64,000 bases of DNA from Burkholderia cenocepacia (GTDB taxonomy: Bacteria; Pseudomonadota; Gammaproteobacteria; Burkholderiales; Burkholderiaceae): assembly GCF_900446215.1 (NCBI RefSeq), contig NZ_UAQZ01000018.1, positions 248,001-312,000 on the forward strand, written 5' to 3'. The stretch's first letter is position 1. Each line of letters begins with the position of its first letter. A program made the position numbers and the translations under genes. The notes beneath the pieces are model-generated. The model saw nothing but the letters and a program-made list of their open reading frames with translations, made no database searches and had not been told where the DNA came from. Below, piece after piece: positions 17,052 to 26,000 of this stretch.

Positions 17052-17861
17052 ATGAACCAGCCGTCCTCCGCCTCCGTCCCGCCACTCGACGCCACGCCCG
17101 CCCGCGCGCTCGGCGAATTCATCCGCGCCCACCGCGAGCGGCTGTCGCCGCAGGCCGTCGGCCTGCCTCCCGGCCCGCGCCGCCGCACGCCGGGGCTGCG
17201 GCGCGAGGAAGTCGCGCAACTGTGCGGCGTCAGCCCGACCTGGTACACGTGGATCGAACAGGGCCGACCCGTGTCGGCGTCGGCCGACGCGCTCGCGCGG
17301 ATCGCCGTCGCGCTGCAACTGTCGAAGGCCGAGCGCGCATACCTGTTCGAGCTGGCCGCGCAGCGCGACCCGGCCGAGCCCGACGTCGCGGGCGGCGACC
17401 TGCCGCCGACGCTCGCCGCGACCGTCGCGGCGATCGCGACGCCCGCCTACGTGCTCGACCGCCAATGGAACGCGCTCGCATGGAATGCGCCGGCCGCCGC
17501 GCTCTTTTCCGGCTGGCTCGATGGCGAGCACGACCGCAACCTGCTGCGCTTCACGTTCATGGCGCCGGCCGCCCGCACGCTGATCGTCGACTGGGAAACC
17601 CGCGCGCGGCGGCTCGCGGCCGAATTCCGCGCCGATGCGATCCGCCACCTGACCGACGCGCCGACGCGCGCGCTGATCGACGCGCTGACGGCCGGCAGCG
17701 ACGCGTTCGCGCAGTACTGGGCGTCGCAGGACGTGTTCGAGCGCGAAGGCGGGCTGCGTGAATTCGACCATCCGGCCGACGGCCGTCTCGTGTACCAGCA
17801 GATCACGCTGAAGCCCGCGCACCGCGAGGACCTGAAGCTGGTCGTGCTGGTGCGCGACTGA
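17052..17861 (+). CDS. XRE-family regulator with MmyB-like ligand domain
   Basis: A 269-residue transcriptional regulator. The N-terminal helix-turn-helix covers about residues 13-85: GEFIRAHRERLSPQAVGLPPG, then GLRREEVAQLCGVSPTWYTWIEQGR. The C-terminal ~165 residues match the MmyB-like PAS-type domain: VLDRQWNALAWNAPAAALF and the closing LKLVVLV strand. Members of this family usually repress an adjacent, divergent oxidoreductase or methyltransferase gene. Here the divergent gene is a SAM methyltransferase. The effector is unknown. Confidence 0.9.
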   Translation: MNQPSSASVPPLDATPARALGEFIRAHRERLSPQAVGLPPGPRRRTPGLRREEVAQLCGVSPTWYTWIEQGRPVSASADALARIAVALQLSKAERAYLFELAAQRDPAEPDVAGGDLPPTLAATVAAIATPAYVLDRQWNALAWNAPAAALFSGWLDGEHDRNLLRFTFMAPAARTLIVDWETRARRLAAEFRADAIRHLTDAPTRALIDALTAGSDAFAQYWASQDVFEREGGLREFDHPADGRLVYQQITLKPAHREDLKLVVLVRD

Positions 17862-17868
17862 GCGCGGC

Positions 17869-18864
17869 TCAGAAGCTGATCGTCGCGGTAATCGTGTCGC
17901 TGTAGTTGCCGGGCGCCGGCGTCGCTTGCGCGGGCACGCGGCCGTACACGGTGATTGCCTGCGCGAACCCGCTGCCGGTGCCGGTCGCCATCGACGTGCC
18001 GGCGGTGCCGTCGCCCCATGGCTGCGTGAAGCCGCTGTCCTGATAGAGCTGATAGCTGACCGACCCGCCGCCCGCGCGCTGCATCGTGCGAGCGGCGACG
18101 TTGCCGCTGCCGCCGCCGTTCAACGCGATCCGGAATGCGTCGCCGTTCGTGCAGCGCGCGCTGATCGAGCCGCTCGCGGTCAGCGCCGACGCCAGCACGC
18201 CTGCCGCCGGAAACGCCACGCCGGTCGCGCTGATGATGCAGTTGTTGATGACGGTGGCGGTCGTGGTAACCGTCATCGTGCCAGCCGTCGACTGCGACGC
18301 ACACGGCGTCGGCAGCACGCCGAGCAGCGAAAAACTGTAGCTGTACGCGGCCTGGTTGCCGCTGAAACTCTGCGTGTAGACGGTGCTGCCGTTGTTCACG
18401 GTCGGCACGGTCGGCTGGTTCGGCGCGATGCGACCATAGATGGTCACGTTCGCACTCGCGGACGTGCCGAGCACCGGTTTCGTCAACGTCACCGATATCG
18501 GCGTCGTGCCGCTGCTCACGGCGCCCCAGGCTTGCGAGTAGCCCGCGTCCTGATACAGGTCGTACTGCATCTGGTTCGTCCCGTTGCTCAGGTAGCGCGG
18601 ACTGGTGCCGCCGAGGTTCACGCACACGAGCACGCCGGTGTTCAGGCTCAGCGTGTCCCACGTGCAGTTCACGGTCATCGTCGCGGTCGTCGTATAGGCC
18701 TGTTGCGTGATCGGACTGACCGAGCCGAAGCTCGGCACCGGCGGCGTCACCGTGCACGTATCCGCACGCGCCGACATCCACGGCATGCCGAGTACCGCTG
18801 CCAGCAGCAGGTACGCGAGCGCGCGCATCCAGCGGCGCGCCAGGTCGAAGCGGTCATCCGCCAT
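17869..18864 (-). CDS. two-domain spore-coat-U (Csu-type) fimbrial protein, likely tip subunit
   Basis: A 331-residue exported protein. A signal peptide (MRALAYLLLAAVLGMPWMSARA) is followed by two consecutive spore-coat-U domains, each with the paired-cysteine, Gly/Thr/Ser-rich pattern, the YQLYQDSG motif and the VYGRVPAQAT motif. Two-domain proteins of this type (CsuE in Acinetobacter) sit at the pilus tip and mediate adhesion; that role is inferred here. I chose ATG 18864 because it starts just before the signal peptide; frames extending to 19155 add unrelated sequence. It is divergent from the pilin-chaperone-usher genes rather than being the last gene of their operon. Confidence 0.85.
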   Translation of the reverse strand: MADDRFDLARRWMRALAYLLLAAVLGMPWMSARADTCTVTPPVPSFGSVSPITQQAYTTTATMTVNCTWDTLSLNTGVLVCVNLGGTSPRYLSNGTNQMQYDLYQDAGYSQAWGAVSSGTTPISVTLTKPVLGTSASANVTIYGRIAPNQPTVPTVNNGSTVYTQSFSGNQAAYSYSFSLLGVLPTPCASQSTAGTMTVTTTATVINNCIISATGVAFPAAGVLASALTASGSISARCTNGDAFRIALNGGGSGNVAARTMQRAGGGSVSYQLYQDSGFTQPWGDGTAGTSMATGTGSGFAQAITVYGRVPAQATPAPGNYSDTITATISF

Positions 18865-19160
18865 GCGCCTCCCCGAAAAAAACCGTCCGCCCGATCGGGT
18901 TCGCGGATCGGGCCGCGCCATCATCGTATCGGTCTGCGCATCGATCGTTCGCACTGTTACTTGATCCATGTCAAATAGGCCGATGGAATCCGTCCGCTCC
19001 CCTGACAATGCACGCCAGGTCGGCGTTTTCTCCATTGCGCGCGACCGAACCCGTGGAGTAGTCTTCCACCAACGACAGAGCGGTAACGGCGACCGGCGAC
19101 AGACCACGCGGCAGGCACTCCGCGGCCGGGCGACCCCTTGAACGGCAGGAGACAATCATA
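18865..19160. promoter_or_regulatory. divergent promoter region of the pilus cluster, with FNR-like box
   Basis: This 296-base intergenic region must contain the promoters of both pilus transcripts. TTGATCCATGTCAA at 18961-18974 fits the FNR/ANR half-site pattern TTGAY-N4-RTCAA (on the minus strand TTGAC-ATGG-ATCAA). It lies 97 bases before the tip-subunit ATG and 187 bases before the pilin ATG. A second inverted repeat, GTGGA-N7-TCCAC, lies at 19053-19069. Confidence 0.55.
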
Positions 19161-19697
19161 ATGACAGATTCCCGACGTCGTGTTTTTTCAGCCATGCTCG
19201 CAGCCACGTTCGCATTCGCGCCGGTGCTGCAGCCCGTCACCGTTGCCGCAGTCTATTCGAACGGCACGGCCACCGCGCAATTCAACGTCACGCTCACGAT
19301 CCAGGCGAACTGCACGATCGCCGCGAACCCGCTTGCATTCGGCACGACCGGCGTACTCGCATCGACGGTCAACCGGCAGACGACGGTCTCCGTCACCTGC
19401 ACGAACTCGACACCCTACAACGTCGGGCTCGACGCCGGAGCGGTAACCGGCTCGACCGTCGCCAGCCGGCTGATGGGCGGTACCACGGCCGGCAATACCG
19501 GCACGACGGTCGGCTACCAGCTCTACCAGGACTCGGGCCACTCGACGATCTGGGGCAACACGCAAGGCACCGACACGGTCGGCGGCACCGGCACCGGTTC
19601 CGCGCAGGTGCTGAACGTGTACGGCCAGGTGCCCGCGCAGGCGACGCCGAAGCCCGACACCTACGAGGCCTCGGTCACCGCCACCGTCTATTTCTGA
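19161..19697 (+). CDS. spore-coat-U domain protein, probable major pilin (CsuA/B-like)
   Basis: A 178-residue secreted subunit. An N-terminal signal sequence (to about residue 30) is followed by one spore-coat-U domain with the two conserved cysteines in QANCTIAANPLAFG and VSVTCTNS, then YQLYQDSGHSTIWG, VYGQVPAQATPKP and the terminal beta strand SVTATVYF, the pattern used for donor-strand assembly. It is first in an operon with the chaperone and usher, so it is probably the structural subunit of an archaic chaperone-usher pilus. An AGGAG site precedes the ATG. Confidence 0.87.
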   Translation: MTDSRRRVFSAMLAATFAFAPVLQPVTVAAVYSNGTATAQFNVTLTIQANCTIAANPLAFGTTGVLASTVNRQTTVSVTCTNSTPYNVGLDAGAVTGSTVASRLMGGTTAGNTGTTVGYQLYQDSGHSTIWGNTQGTDTVGGTGTGSAQVLNVYGQVPAQATPKPDTYEASVTATVYF

Positions 19698-19703
19698 CGG
19701 GCC

Positions 19704-20414
19704 GTGCGATTGTTCCCGCGCGCCTTTGCCGCGCTGTGCGTCGGGTGGGCGGCGGCCGTCTCGCATGCCGCCACGCTGCAGATCACGCCCGTGACGATCG
19801 AACTGCCGCCATCGGCGGCCGCCGCGAGCATGACGCTCAGCAACCCGGGCGGCCGGCCGATCTACGGCCAGGTCCGCACCTATCGCTGGACGCAGGAAAA
19901 CGGTACCGACGTGATGACGCCGACCGACGCGCTCGCCGCGTCGCCGCCGCTGCTGCAGATCGACGCGAACGCCGAGCAGTTGATCCGGCTCGTGCGCACG
20001 AGCCGCGGCTCGCCGGCCGCCGAGGAGAGCTATCGCGTGCTGATCGACGAACTGCCCGCGCCGGGCACGCCGGTCGACAACGGCGTGACGATCCGGCTGC
20101 GCTATTCCGTGCCCGTATTCATCGAGCCCGATGCCGCGCAAGCGTCCCCGCGCCTCGACTGGCGCGTCGAACCCGACGGGACCGGCATGCAGCTCACGGT
20201 CGACAATCGCGGCGGACGGCGGGCGCAGATTTCCGCGGTCCGGTTGGTCGATGCGCGAGGCGGCGTCCACGAGATCACGCGCGGGCTGCTCGGCTATGCG
20301 CTCGCGAGCAGTACGCGACGCTGGCCGCTCAAGCTCGACGCCGGCACGCGCTTCGTCAAGATCCAGGCGACCGTCAACGCGCAGCCGGTCGAAGCCCGGT
20401 TGACGCCGCCCTGA
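19704..20414 (+). CDS. periplasmic pilus chaperone (PapD-like, archaic clade)
   Basis: A 236-residue periplasmic chaperone. The GTG start at 19704 is six bases after the pilin stop and gives a signal peptide ending ...AAAVSHA. The mature protein starts with ATLQITPVTIELPP, followed by two immunoglobulin-like domains: QNPGG-type turn SNPGGRPIYGQVRTY, the subunit-binding region VLIDELPAPG, and TIRLRYSVPVFI. These proteins cap pilus subunits and deliver them to the usher. The context between pilin and usher fixes the role. Confidence 0.9.
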   Translation: MRLFPRAFAALCVGWAAAVSHAATLQITPVTIELPPSAAAASMTLSNPGGRPIYGQVRTYRWTQENGTDVMTPTDALAASPPLLQIDANAEQLIRLVRTSRGSPAAEESYRVLIDELPAPGTPVDNGVTIRLRYSVPVFIEPDAAQASPRLDWRVEPDGTGMQLTVDNRGGRRAQISAVRLVDARGGVHEITRGLLGYALASSTRRWPLKLDAGTRFVKIQATVNAQPVEARLTPP

Positions 20415-20439
20415 GCCCCCCGAGCAGGATCGCACGACG

Positions 20440-22821
20440 TTGCCCGTGCCGCCGCCGAGCAAGACCCTCCGGACCGACTGCCCCGTGCGACACGCCGGGC
20501 CGGCCCGGCCCACCGCCGCGCCGCTCGCGCTGGCGTTGATACTGGCGCTGCGCGCACTCGCCGCATGCGCGCAGCCGGTACCGCCCACCGCCGTGTCCGA
20601 CGCCGCGGCGCAAGCCGACGGGTTGTATCTCGACGTGTCGCTCAATGGCGAACCGACGCACCGGATCGCCCGGTTCCGGCAGATCGACGGGCGGCTGTAC
20701 GCGGCCTCCGCCGACCTGAACGATCTGGGCATCGCGACCGGCGGCCCCGCGAACGCACCGTCGAACACGCTCGTCGCACTCGATACGCTCGCGGGGCTGC
20801 ACTACGCTTACGACGCCGGCCGGCAAACGCTCGACCTGCGCGTGCCCGACGCACTGCGCATTCCGCACACGTTCGATACGCGCGCGCTCGCCGCCGCGCC
20901 GCCGGCCACGTCCGGCCGCGGCTTCGTGCTGAATTACGATGCCTACGCGCAAACCATCGCGCGCGCACCGCTCGCGGTCTGGAGCGAGGCGCGCTATTTC
21001 GATCCGGCCGGCGTACTCAGCAGCACCGGCATCGCGTACCTGTACGACGACCGTCGGCGCTACGTGCGCTACGACACGTCATGGACCCGTTCGAATCCCC
21101 GCACGCTCACGACGACCCAGATCGGCGACACGATTTCGTCGTCGCTGTCCTGGACGCGCTCGCTGCGCCTGGGCGGCGTGCAGTGGCGCAGCAATTTCGG
21201 CCTGCGCCCCGACCTCGTCACGTTTCCGGTGCCCGCGCTGTCCGGCAGCGCGGTCGTGCCGACGTCGGTCGACCTGTACGTGAACAACGTGCGCCAGTTC
21301 AGCGGCGACGTGCCGAGCGGGCCGTTCGTGATCAACAGCGTGCCGGGCATCACCGGCGCGGGCAACGCGACGGTCGTCACGCGCGACGCGCTCGGCCGCT
21401 CGATCGCGACGTCGATTCCGCTGTACGTCGATACGCGCCTGCTGGCCCCCGGCCTCGTCAGCCATTCGCTCGAAGCCGGTTTCCTGCGCCGCGCGTACGG
21501 CACCGATTCGTTCGACTACGCGCGCACACCGGCGGCGAGCGGCTCGCTGCGCTACGGGATCAGCGAGCGGCTGACCGTCGAAGCGCACGGGGAAGCAACG
21601 GCCGGCGTCTACAACGCCGGCGCCGGCGTGCTCGCGCGCCTCGGCGAACGCGGCGTGGCGAACGCGTCGCTGGCGCTCAGCGCGCCGGGCAGGACCGGCG
21701 TGCAGGCGGGCGTCGGATACCAGTACGTGACGTCGCGCTTCTCGATCGACGCACAGACGCTGCGCGCATTCGGCGACTACGTCGACCTGGGCAGCCGCGA
21801 AGGCGTGCCCGTCTCGCGCGCCACCGATCGCGTGACGGTATCGTTCCCGTTCCTGCGCGCGCAAACGCTGTCGTTCAGCTATCTGGCCCTCAAGTATCCG
21901 GGCATCGCCGCGTCGCGGATCGGCTCGATCGCTTATCTCGTCAATCTCGGCGGGCTGACCTCGATCGCGTTCAGCGGCTTCCAGGACTTCCGGCAACGCG
22001 ACGCGCGCGGCTTCTTCGCGAGCCTGAGCATCGGGCTCGGCGGCAACACGTCCGTCTCCGCGAACGCCGGGCGGCAGAACGGCGAATCGACCTACACGCT
22101 CAATGCATCGCGGCCGCCCGACTACGGCGGCGGCTTCGGCTGGAACGTGCAGGCCGGCACCAACGCGGGCACGCGCTACGGGCAGGGCCAGTTGCAGTAT
22201 CTCGGCCGCGCCGGCCAGGTCACGCTGCTCGCGCAATCGTTCGACGGGCGCAGCAACGCGGCGGTCGACGTCACGGGCGCGTTCGTGCTGATGGACGGCC
22301 GGGTGATGACGGCGCGCCGCGTCGACGACGGCTTCGCGCTCGTCTCGACCGACACGGGGCGCGTGCCCGTGCTGCACCAGAACCGGCTGATCGGCGCGAC
22401 GGACCGGGCCGGCTACCTGCTGGTGCCCGACCTGAATGCGTACCAGAACAATCGCGTCGCGATCGACGGCAGCGCGCTGCCGGCCGACGCGCGGATCGCC
22501 GACACGACGCTCGACGTCGTGCCGCAGGCCCGCTCCGGCGTGCTCGCGCACTTCGCCATCACACGCTACAGCGCCGCGTCGATCGCACTGCGCGCGCCGG
22601 ACGGCACGCCGCTTCCGCCGGGGCTCGAGGTCCGCCACGTCGAAAGCGGCCAGCGCACGATCGTCGGCTACGACGGCCTGACCTTCGTCGACGGCCTCGT
22701 CGCGAACAACCACCTGCAGATCTCCGGCGGCGGCCGCGACTGCACCGTCGAATTCGCGTACCGGCGGCCGGACGACGGCACGCTGCCGCGCATCGGCCCG
22801 CTGACCTGCGGCCCGCGGTAG
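20440..22821 (+). CDS. fimbrial outer-membrane usher protein
   Basis: A 793-residue outer-membrane assembly platform. A long N-terminal region with a hydrophobic signal is followed by the N-terminal domain (LYLDVSLNGEPTHRIARF), the beta-barrel with plug (VNNVRQFSGDVPSGPFVINSVPGITGAGN, the usher signature), and a C-terminal domain ending FAYRRPDDGTLPRIGPLTCGPR with a conserved Cys. The start is a TTG at 20440; a GTG at 20485 is an alternative that would give a more usual signal peptide. It is last in the pilin-chaperone-usher operon. Confidence 0.9.
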   Translation: MPVPPPSKTLRTDCPVRHAGPARPTAAPLALALILALRALAACAQPVPPTAVSDAAAQADGLYLDVSLNGEPTHRIARFRQIDGRLYAASADLNDLGIATGGPANAPSNTLVALDTLAGLHYAYDAGRQTLDLRVPDALRIPHTFDTRALAAAPPATSGRGFVLNYDAYAQTIARAPLAVWSEARYFDPAGVLSSTGIAYLYDDRRRYVRYDTSWTRSNPRTLTTTQIGDTISSSLSWTRSLRLGGVQWRSNFGLRPDLVTFPVPALSGSAVVPTSVDLYVNNVRQFSGDVPSGPFVINSVPGITGAGNATVVTRDALGRSIATSIPLYVDTRLLAPGLVSHSLEAGFLRRAYGTDSFDYARTPAASGSLRYGISERLTVEAHGEATAGVYNAGAGVLARLGERGVANASLALSAPGRTGVQAGVGYQYVTSRFSIDAQTLRAFGDYVDLGSREGVPVSRATDRVTVSFPFLRAQTLSFSYLALKYPGIAASRIGSIAYLVNLGGLTSIAFSGFQDFRQRDARGFFASLSIGLGGNTSVSANAGRQNGESTYTLNASRPPDYGGGFGWNVQAGTNAGTRYGQGQLQYLGRAGQVTLLAQSFDGRSNAAVDVTGAFVLMDGRVMTARRVDDGFALVSTDTGRVPVLHQNRLIGATDRAGYLLVPDLNAYQNNRVAIDGSALPADARIADTTLDVVPQARSGVLAHFAITRYSAASIALRAPDGTPLPPGLEVRHVESGQRTIVGYDGLTFVDGLVANNHLQISGGGRDCTVEFAYRRPDDGTLPRIGPLTCGPR

Positions 22822-22910
22822 CGCGCGCCGGCCGCCCGCGTCGCGAATGTTAGAATCGCAAGATTCCCTCGGCGGCGCCCAGCCGCCCAACTCCCCTTCG
22901 AAGAATCGCC

Positions 22911-24320
22911 ATGACGTCCCAACTGCACAAAAAGGGCGAGGCCTGGTCGGCCCGCTTCTCGGAACCGATGTCGGAGCTGGTCAAGCGCTACACGTCGTCG
23001 GTGTTTTTCGACAAGCGCCTCGCGCTCGTCGACATCGCCGGCTCGCTCGCGCACGCGAACATGCTCGCCGCGCAGAAGATCATCAGCGCCGACGACCTGG
23101 CCGCGATCGAACGCGGGATGGCGCAGATCAAGGGCGAGATCGAGCGTGGCGAATTCGAATGGCAGCTCGACCTGGAAGACGTCCACCTGAACATCGAGGC
23201 GCGCCTGACCGCGCTGATCGGCGATGCCGGCAAGCGCCTGCACACGGGCCGCTCGCGCAACGACCAGGTCGCGACCGACATCCGCCTGTGGCTGCGCGGC
23301 GAAATCGACCGCATCGGCGGCCTGCTGAACGACCTGCGCGGCGCGCTGATCGATCTCGCGGAACAGAACGCCGACACGATCATGCCGGGCTTCACGCACC
23401 TGCAGGTCGCGCAGCCCGTCACGTTCGGCCACCACCTGCTCGCGTACGTCGAGATGTTCACGCGCGACGCGGAACGCATGCGCGACTGCCGCACCCGCGT
23501 GAACCGCCTGCCGCTCGGCGCGGCCGCGCTCGCGGGCACGAGCTACCCGATCGACCGTCACGCGGTCGCGAAAACGCTCGGCTTCGACGGCATCTGCGCG
23601 AACTCGCTCGACGCGGTGTCCGATCGCGACTTCGCGATCGAATTCACGGCCGCGTCCGCGCTCGTGATGACGCACGTGTCGCGCTTCTCCGAGGAACTCG
23701 TGCTGTGGATGAGCCCGCGCGTCGGCTTCATCGACATCGCCGACCGCTTCTGCACCGGCAGCTCGATCATGCCGCAGAAGAAGAACCCGGACGTGCCCGA
23801 GCTCGCGCGCGGCAAGACCGGCCGCGTGAACGGCCACCTGATGGCGCTCCTCACGCTGATGAAGGGCCAGCCGCTCGCGTACAACAAAGACAACCAGGAA
23901 GACAAGGAACCGCTGTTCGATACGGTCGACACCGTCGCCGACACGCTGCGGATCTTCGCCGAGATGGTCGCCGGCATCACCGTGAAGCCGGACGCGATGC
24001 GCGCGGCCGCGCTGCAGGGCTTCTCGACCGCCACCGACCTCGCCGACTACCTCGTGAAGCGCGGCCTGCCGTTCCGCGACGCGCACGAAGCGGTCGCGCA
24101 CGCGGTGAAGATCTGCGACGACCGCGGCATCGACCTCGCCGACCTGACGCTCGACGAAATGAAGCAGGAACTGCCGAACGTCGCGCACCTGATCGGCGAC
24201 GACGTGTTCGGCTACCTGACGCTCGAGGGTTCGGTCGCGAGCCGCAACCATCCGGGCGGCACCGCGCCCGACCAGGTGCGTGCGGCCGTCAAGGCGGCCC
24301 GCGCCGCGCTCGGCAAGTAA
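22911..24320 (+). CDS. argH: argininosuccinate lyase
   Basis: A 469-residue enzyme splitting argininosuccinate into arginine and fumarate, the last step of arginine synthesis. Signature [11 protein letters not shown] is at 283-293, the [10 protein letters not shown] substrate loop at 111-120, and the catalytic His163 lies in [10 protein letters not shown]. Length is standard for the fumarase/aspartase superfamily member. A TTAGAATCG sequence about 55 bases upstream resembles a -10 element. It stands alone and is followed by a terminator. Confidence 0.97.
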   Translation: MTSQLHKKGEAWSARFSEPMSELVKRYTSSVFFDKRLALVDIAGSLAHANMLAAQKIISADDLAAIERGMAQIKGEIERGEFEWQLDLEDVHLNIEARLTALIGDAGKRLHTGRSRNDQVATDIRLWLRGEIDRIGGLLNDLRGALIDLAEQNADTIMPGFTHLQVAQPVTFGHHLLAYVEMFTRDAERMRDCRTRVNRLPLGAAALAGTSYPIDRHAVAKTLGFDGICANSLDAVSDRDFAIEFTAASALVMTHVSRFSEELVLWMSPRVGFIDIADRFCTGSSIMPQKKNPDVPELARGKTGRVNGHLMALLTLMKGQPLAYNKDNQEDKEPLFDTVDTVADTLRIFAEMVAGITVKPDAMRAAALQGFSTATDLADYLVKRGLPFRDAHEAVAHAVKICDDRGIDLADLTLDEMKQELPNVAHLIGDDVFGYLTLEGSVASRNHPGGTAPDQVRAAVKAARAALGK

Positions 24321-24338
24321 CGGCCTGCGGTTCCGGAC

Positions 24339-24361
24339 GGACGCCTTCGGCGTCCGTTTTT
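24339..24361 (+). terminator. terminator after argH
   Basis: The stem GGACGCC / GGCGTCC with a TTC loop is followed by a T-run. Confidence 0.9.
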
Positions 24362-24416
24362 CATTCGGGCGGCCAGCGCGCCGCCCGTCGCCTTCCCCGC
24401 TTCACGGACGCCCCCG

Positions 24417-25100
24417 ATGACCTTCTCCGCCGCGCTCTTCGACATGGATGGCCTGCTCGTCGATTCCGAGCGGACCATCATGAACACGTGGATCGACGTG
24501 TCGAATGCGCACGGCGTCGTGCTGACCGAGATCGATTACCTGCAGATCGTCGGCCGTTCGTTCGCCGAAGGCCAGGTGATCCTGGCACGGCTGATCGGCG
24601 ACCCCGCTACGTTCGACGCGGTGCGCGTCCGCGTGCGCGAACAGCTCGCGGCGCCCGAGCCGCATCCGAAGTTTCCGCTGAAACCCGGCGCATTCGCGCT
24701 GCTCGACGCGCTCGCGCAGGCCGGCATTCCGTGCGCGGTCGCGTCGTCGTCCGCGGGCGACGTGATCCGCGCGCGGCTCGGCGCGGTCGGCGTGCTGCCG
24801 TTCTTCCGCGCGATCGCGGGCGGCGACGAAGTCGCGCGCGGCAAGCCCGACCCGGCCGTCTACCGGCTCGCGGCCGAGCGCCTCGGCGTGCCGGCCCACG
24901 CGTGCGTCGCGTTCGAGGACAGCGACTTCGGCGCGCAGTCGGCCGCCGGCGCCGGCGCGGCGGTCGTCACCGTGCCCGACCTGAAGGCGCCGACGCCCGA
25001 GATCGTCGCGCTGAGCCTGCACGTGCTCGCGTCGCTCGACGACGCGATCGCGCTCGTGCCGTCGTGGTTCGGGTTGCAGGGCACGTCGCAGCCCGCGTAG
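24417..25100 (+). CDS. HAD-superfamily hydrolase, phosphatase/phosphoglucomutase-like
   Basis: A 227-residue haloacid-dehalogenase-type enzyme. Motif I FDMDGLLVDSE has nucleophile Asp9 and Asp11, motif II is VASSSAG, the motif III lysine is in GKPDPAVYRLA, and motif IV is FEDSDFG. The helical cap at about residues 17-85 indicates subfamily IA, close to beta-phosphoglucomutase and 2-deoxyglucose-6-phosphatase types. It probably dephosphorylates a small sugar phosphate, but the substrate is not predictable. It follows argH and converges on the LprI-like gene. Confidence 0.9.
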   Translation: MTFSAALFDMDGLLVDSERTIMNTWIDVSNAHGVVLTEIDYLQIVGRSFAEGQVILARLIGDPATFDAVRVRVREQLAAPEPHPKFPLKPGAFALLDALAQAGIPCAVASSSAGDVIRARLGAVGVLPFFRAIAGGDEVARGKPDPAVYRLAAERLGVPAHACVAFEDSDFGAQSAAGAGAAVVTVPDLKAPTPEIVALSLHVLASLDDAIALVPSWFGLQGTSQPA

Positions 25101-25121
25101 GCAGCACACCGCGCCATGCAA

Positions 25122-25145
25122 AACGGGCACCCGAGGGTGCCCGTT
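25122..25145. terminator. stem-loop between HAD gene and LprI-like gene
   Basis: A perfect 11-bp stem, AACGGGCACCC / GGGTGCCCGTT, lies between convergent genes. There is little T-run, so termination strength is uncertain. Confidence 0.6.
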
Positions 25146-25178
25146 CCGTCGTGTCGCCCACTCGAAAGCGGCGCGCCG

Positions 25179-26000
25179 TTACCGGTTGCCGGCCGTCTCC
25201 GACAGCCGCTTCATCGTCGCGATGCGCGCGCCGATCAGGTCGACGCGGCCATCCTCGCCGACGAGCGGCGCCGTCGCATCGCGGAACGCCACCCACGCGC
25301 GCTGCGCGCGCACGAGCGTCCCGGCCGAATGCGCGGGCATCTTGCGGCGCAGCTTCTGGTAATAGCGGTTCAGGTCGAACAGCGCATGCTCGCACGCGGC
25401 ATCCTGCACGCACGGTCGCACGCGGCGCACCGCCGGCTCGCGCGGCGCGTTCGCCGGCTTCGTACCGGCCGGCGCGGCCGCCGCAGCCGCACCGCCCTGC
25501 GCACCGCTCGTCGCCGCAACCGGCACGGCGGCCGGCGGCGGCGCATAGCGATCGGCCGCCCCGCGCAACGCCAGCGCGCGATCGCGCACCGGCTGCAGCT
25601 GCAGGTCGGCGCTCGACATCGCATACGCGGTGCCGCGCGTCGTGTCGTACACGGCCTTCAGCAGCAGCACTTCGTCCTTGCGCCACGTGAGCCAGCGGCG
25701 CTGGCTGTCCTGCCAGCCGCGCTTCGCGTCGGCCGGCGCGTCCTTCAACAGGCGCTGGTACGCGCCGTCCATCACTGTCTGCCACTGCTGCTGCGCTTCG
25801 CCCATGCACTGGATCTGGCCGGCCGGCGACGACCGGTCGCGCCGCGCGAGACACTGCCGCATCGCGACGTCGATCGGGTCGGCCGCCGCGACTTCCGCAT
25901 GGGCGACGCCCGCGCCCGCGAGCCCCGCCAATCCTGCCGTCCAGACGACGAGCGCGGCCAGCGCCGCGCGCATCGCCCGGAGTCGTCCGTGCGTCGCCAT
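25179..26000 (-). CDS. exported LprI/DUF1311-like protein
   Basis: A 273-residue protein with a signal peptide (to about residue 35, ending GAGVAHA). It has a DUF1311/LprI-type domain: a cysteine pair in MRQCLARR...IQCMGEA, then WQTVMDGAYQRLLKD and QRRWLTWRKDE. A Pro/Ala linker and a second Cys-containing helical module (RPCVQDAACEHALFDLN) follow, with another RAQRAWVAFRD. LprI of Mycobacterium inhibits lysozyme; that role is not established here. Its ATG overlaps the decarboxylase stop as TGATG, so translation is coupled to that enzyme. It is probably periplasmic. Confidence 0.8.
   Translation of the reverse strand: MATHGRLRAMRAALAALVVWTAGLAGLAGAGVAHAEVAAADPIDVAMRQCLARRDRSSPAGQIQCMGEAQQQWQTVMDGAYQRLLKDAPADAKRGWQDSQRRWLTWRKDEVLLLKAVYDTTRGTAYAMSSADLQLQPVRDRALALRGAADRYAPPPAAVPVAATSGAQGGAAAAAAPAGTKPANAPREPAVRRVRPCVQDAACEHALFDLNRYYQKLRRKMPAHSAGTLVRAQRAWVAFRDATAPLVGEDGRVDLIGARIATMKRLSETAGNR

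Noticed and set aside
22847-25690. 947-codon plus-strand frame overlapping argH and the HAD gene
   Set aside because: It is in the wrong frame relative to both real genes and is Arg-rich low-complexity sequence.
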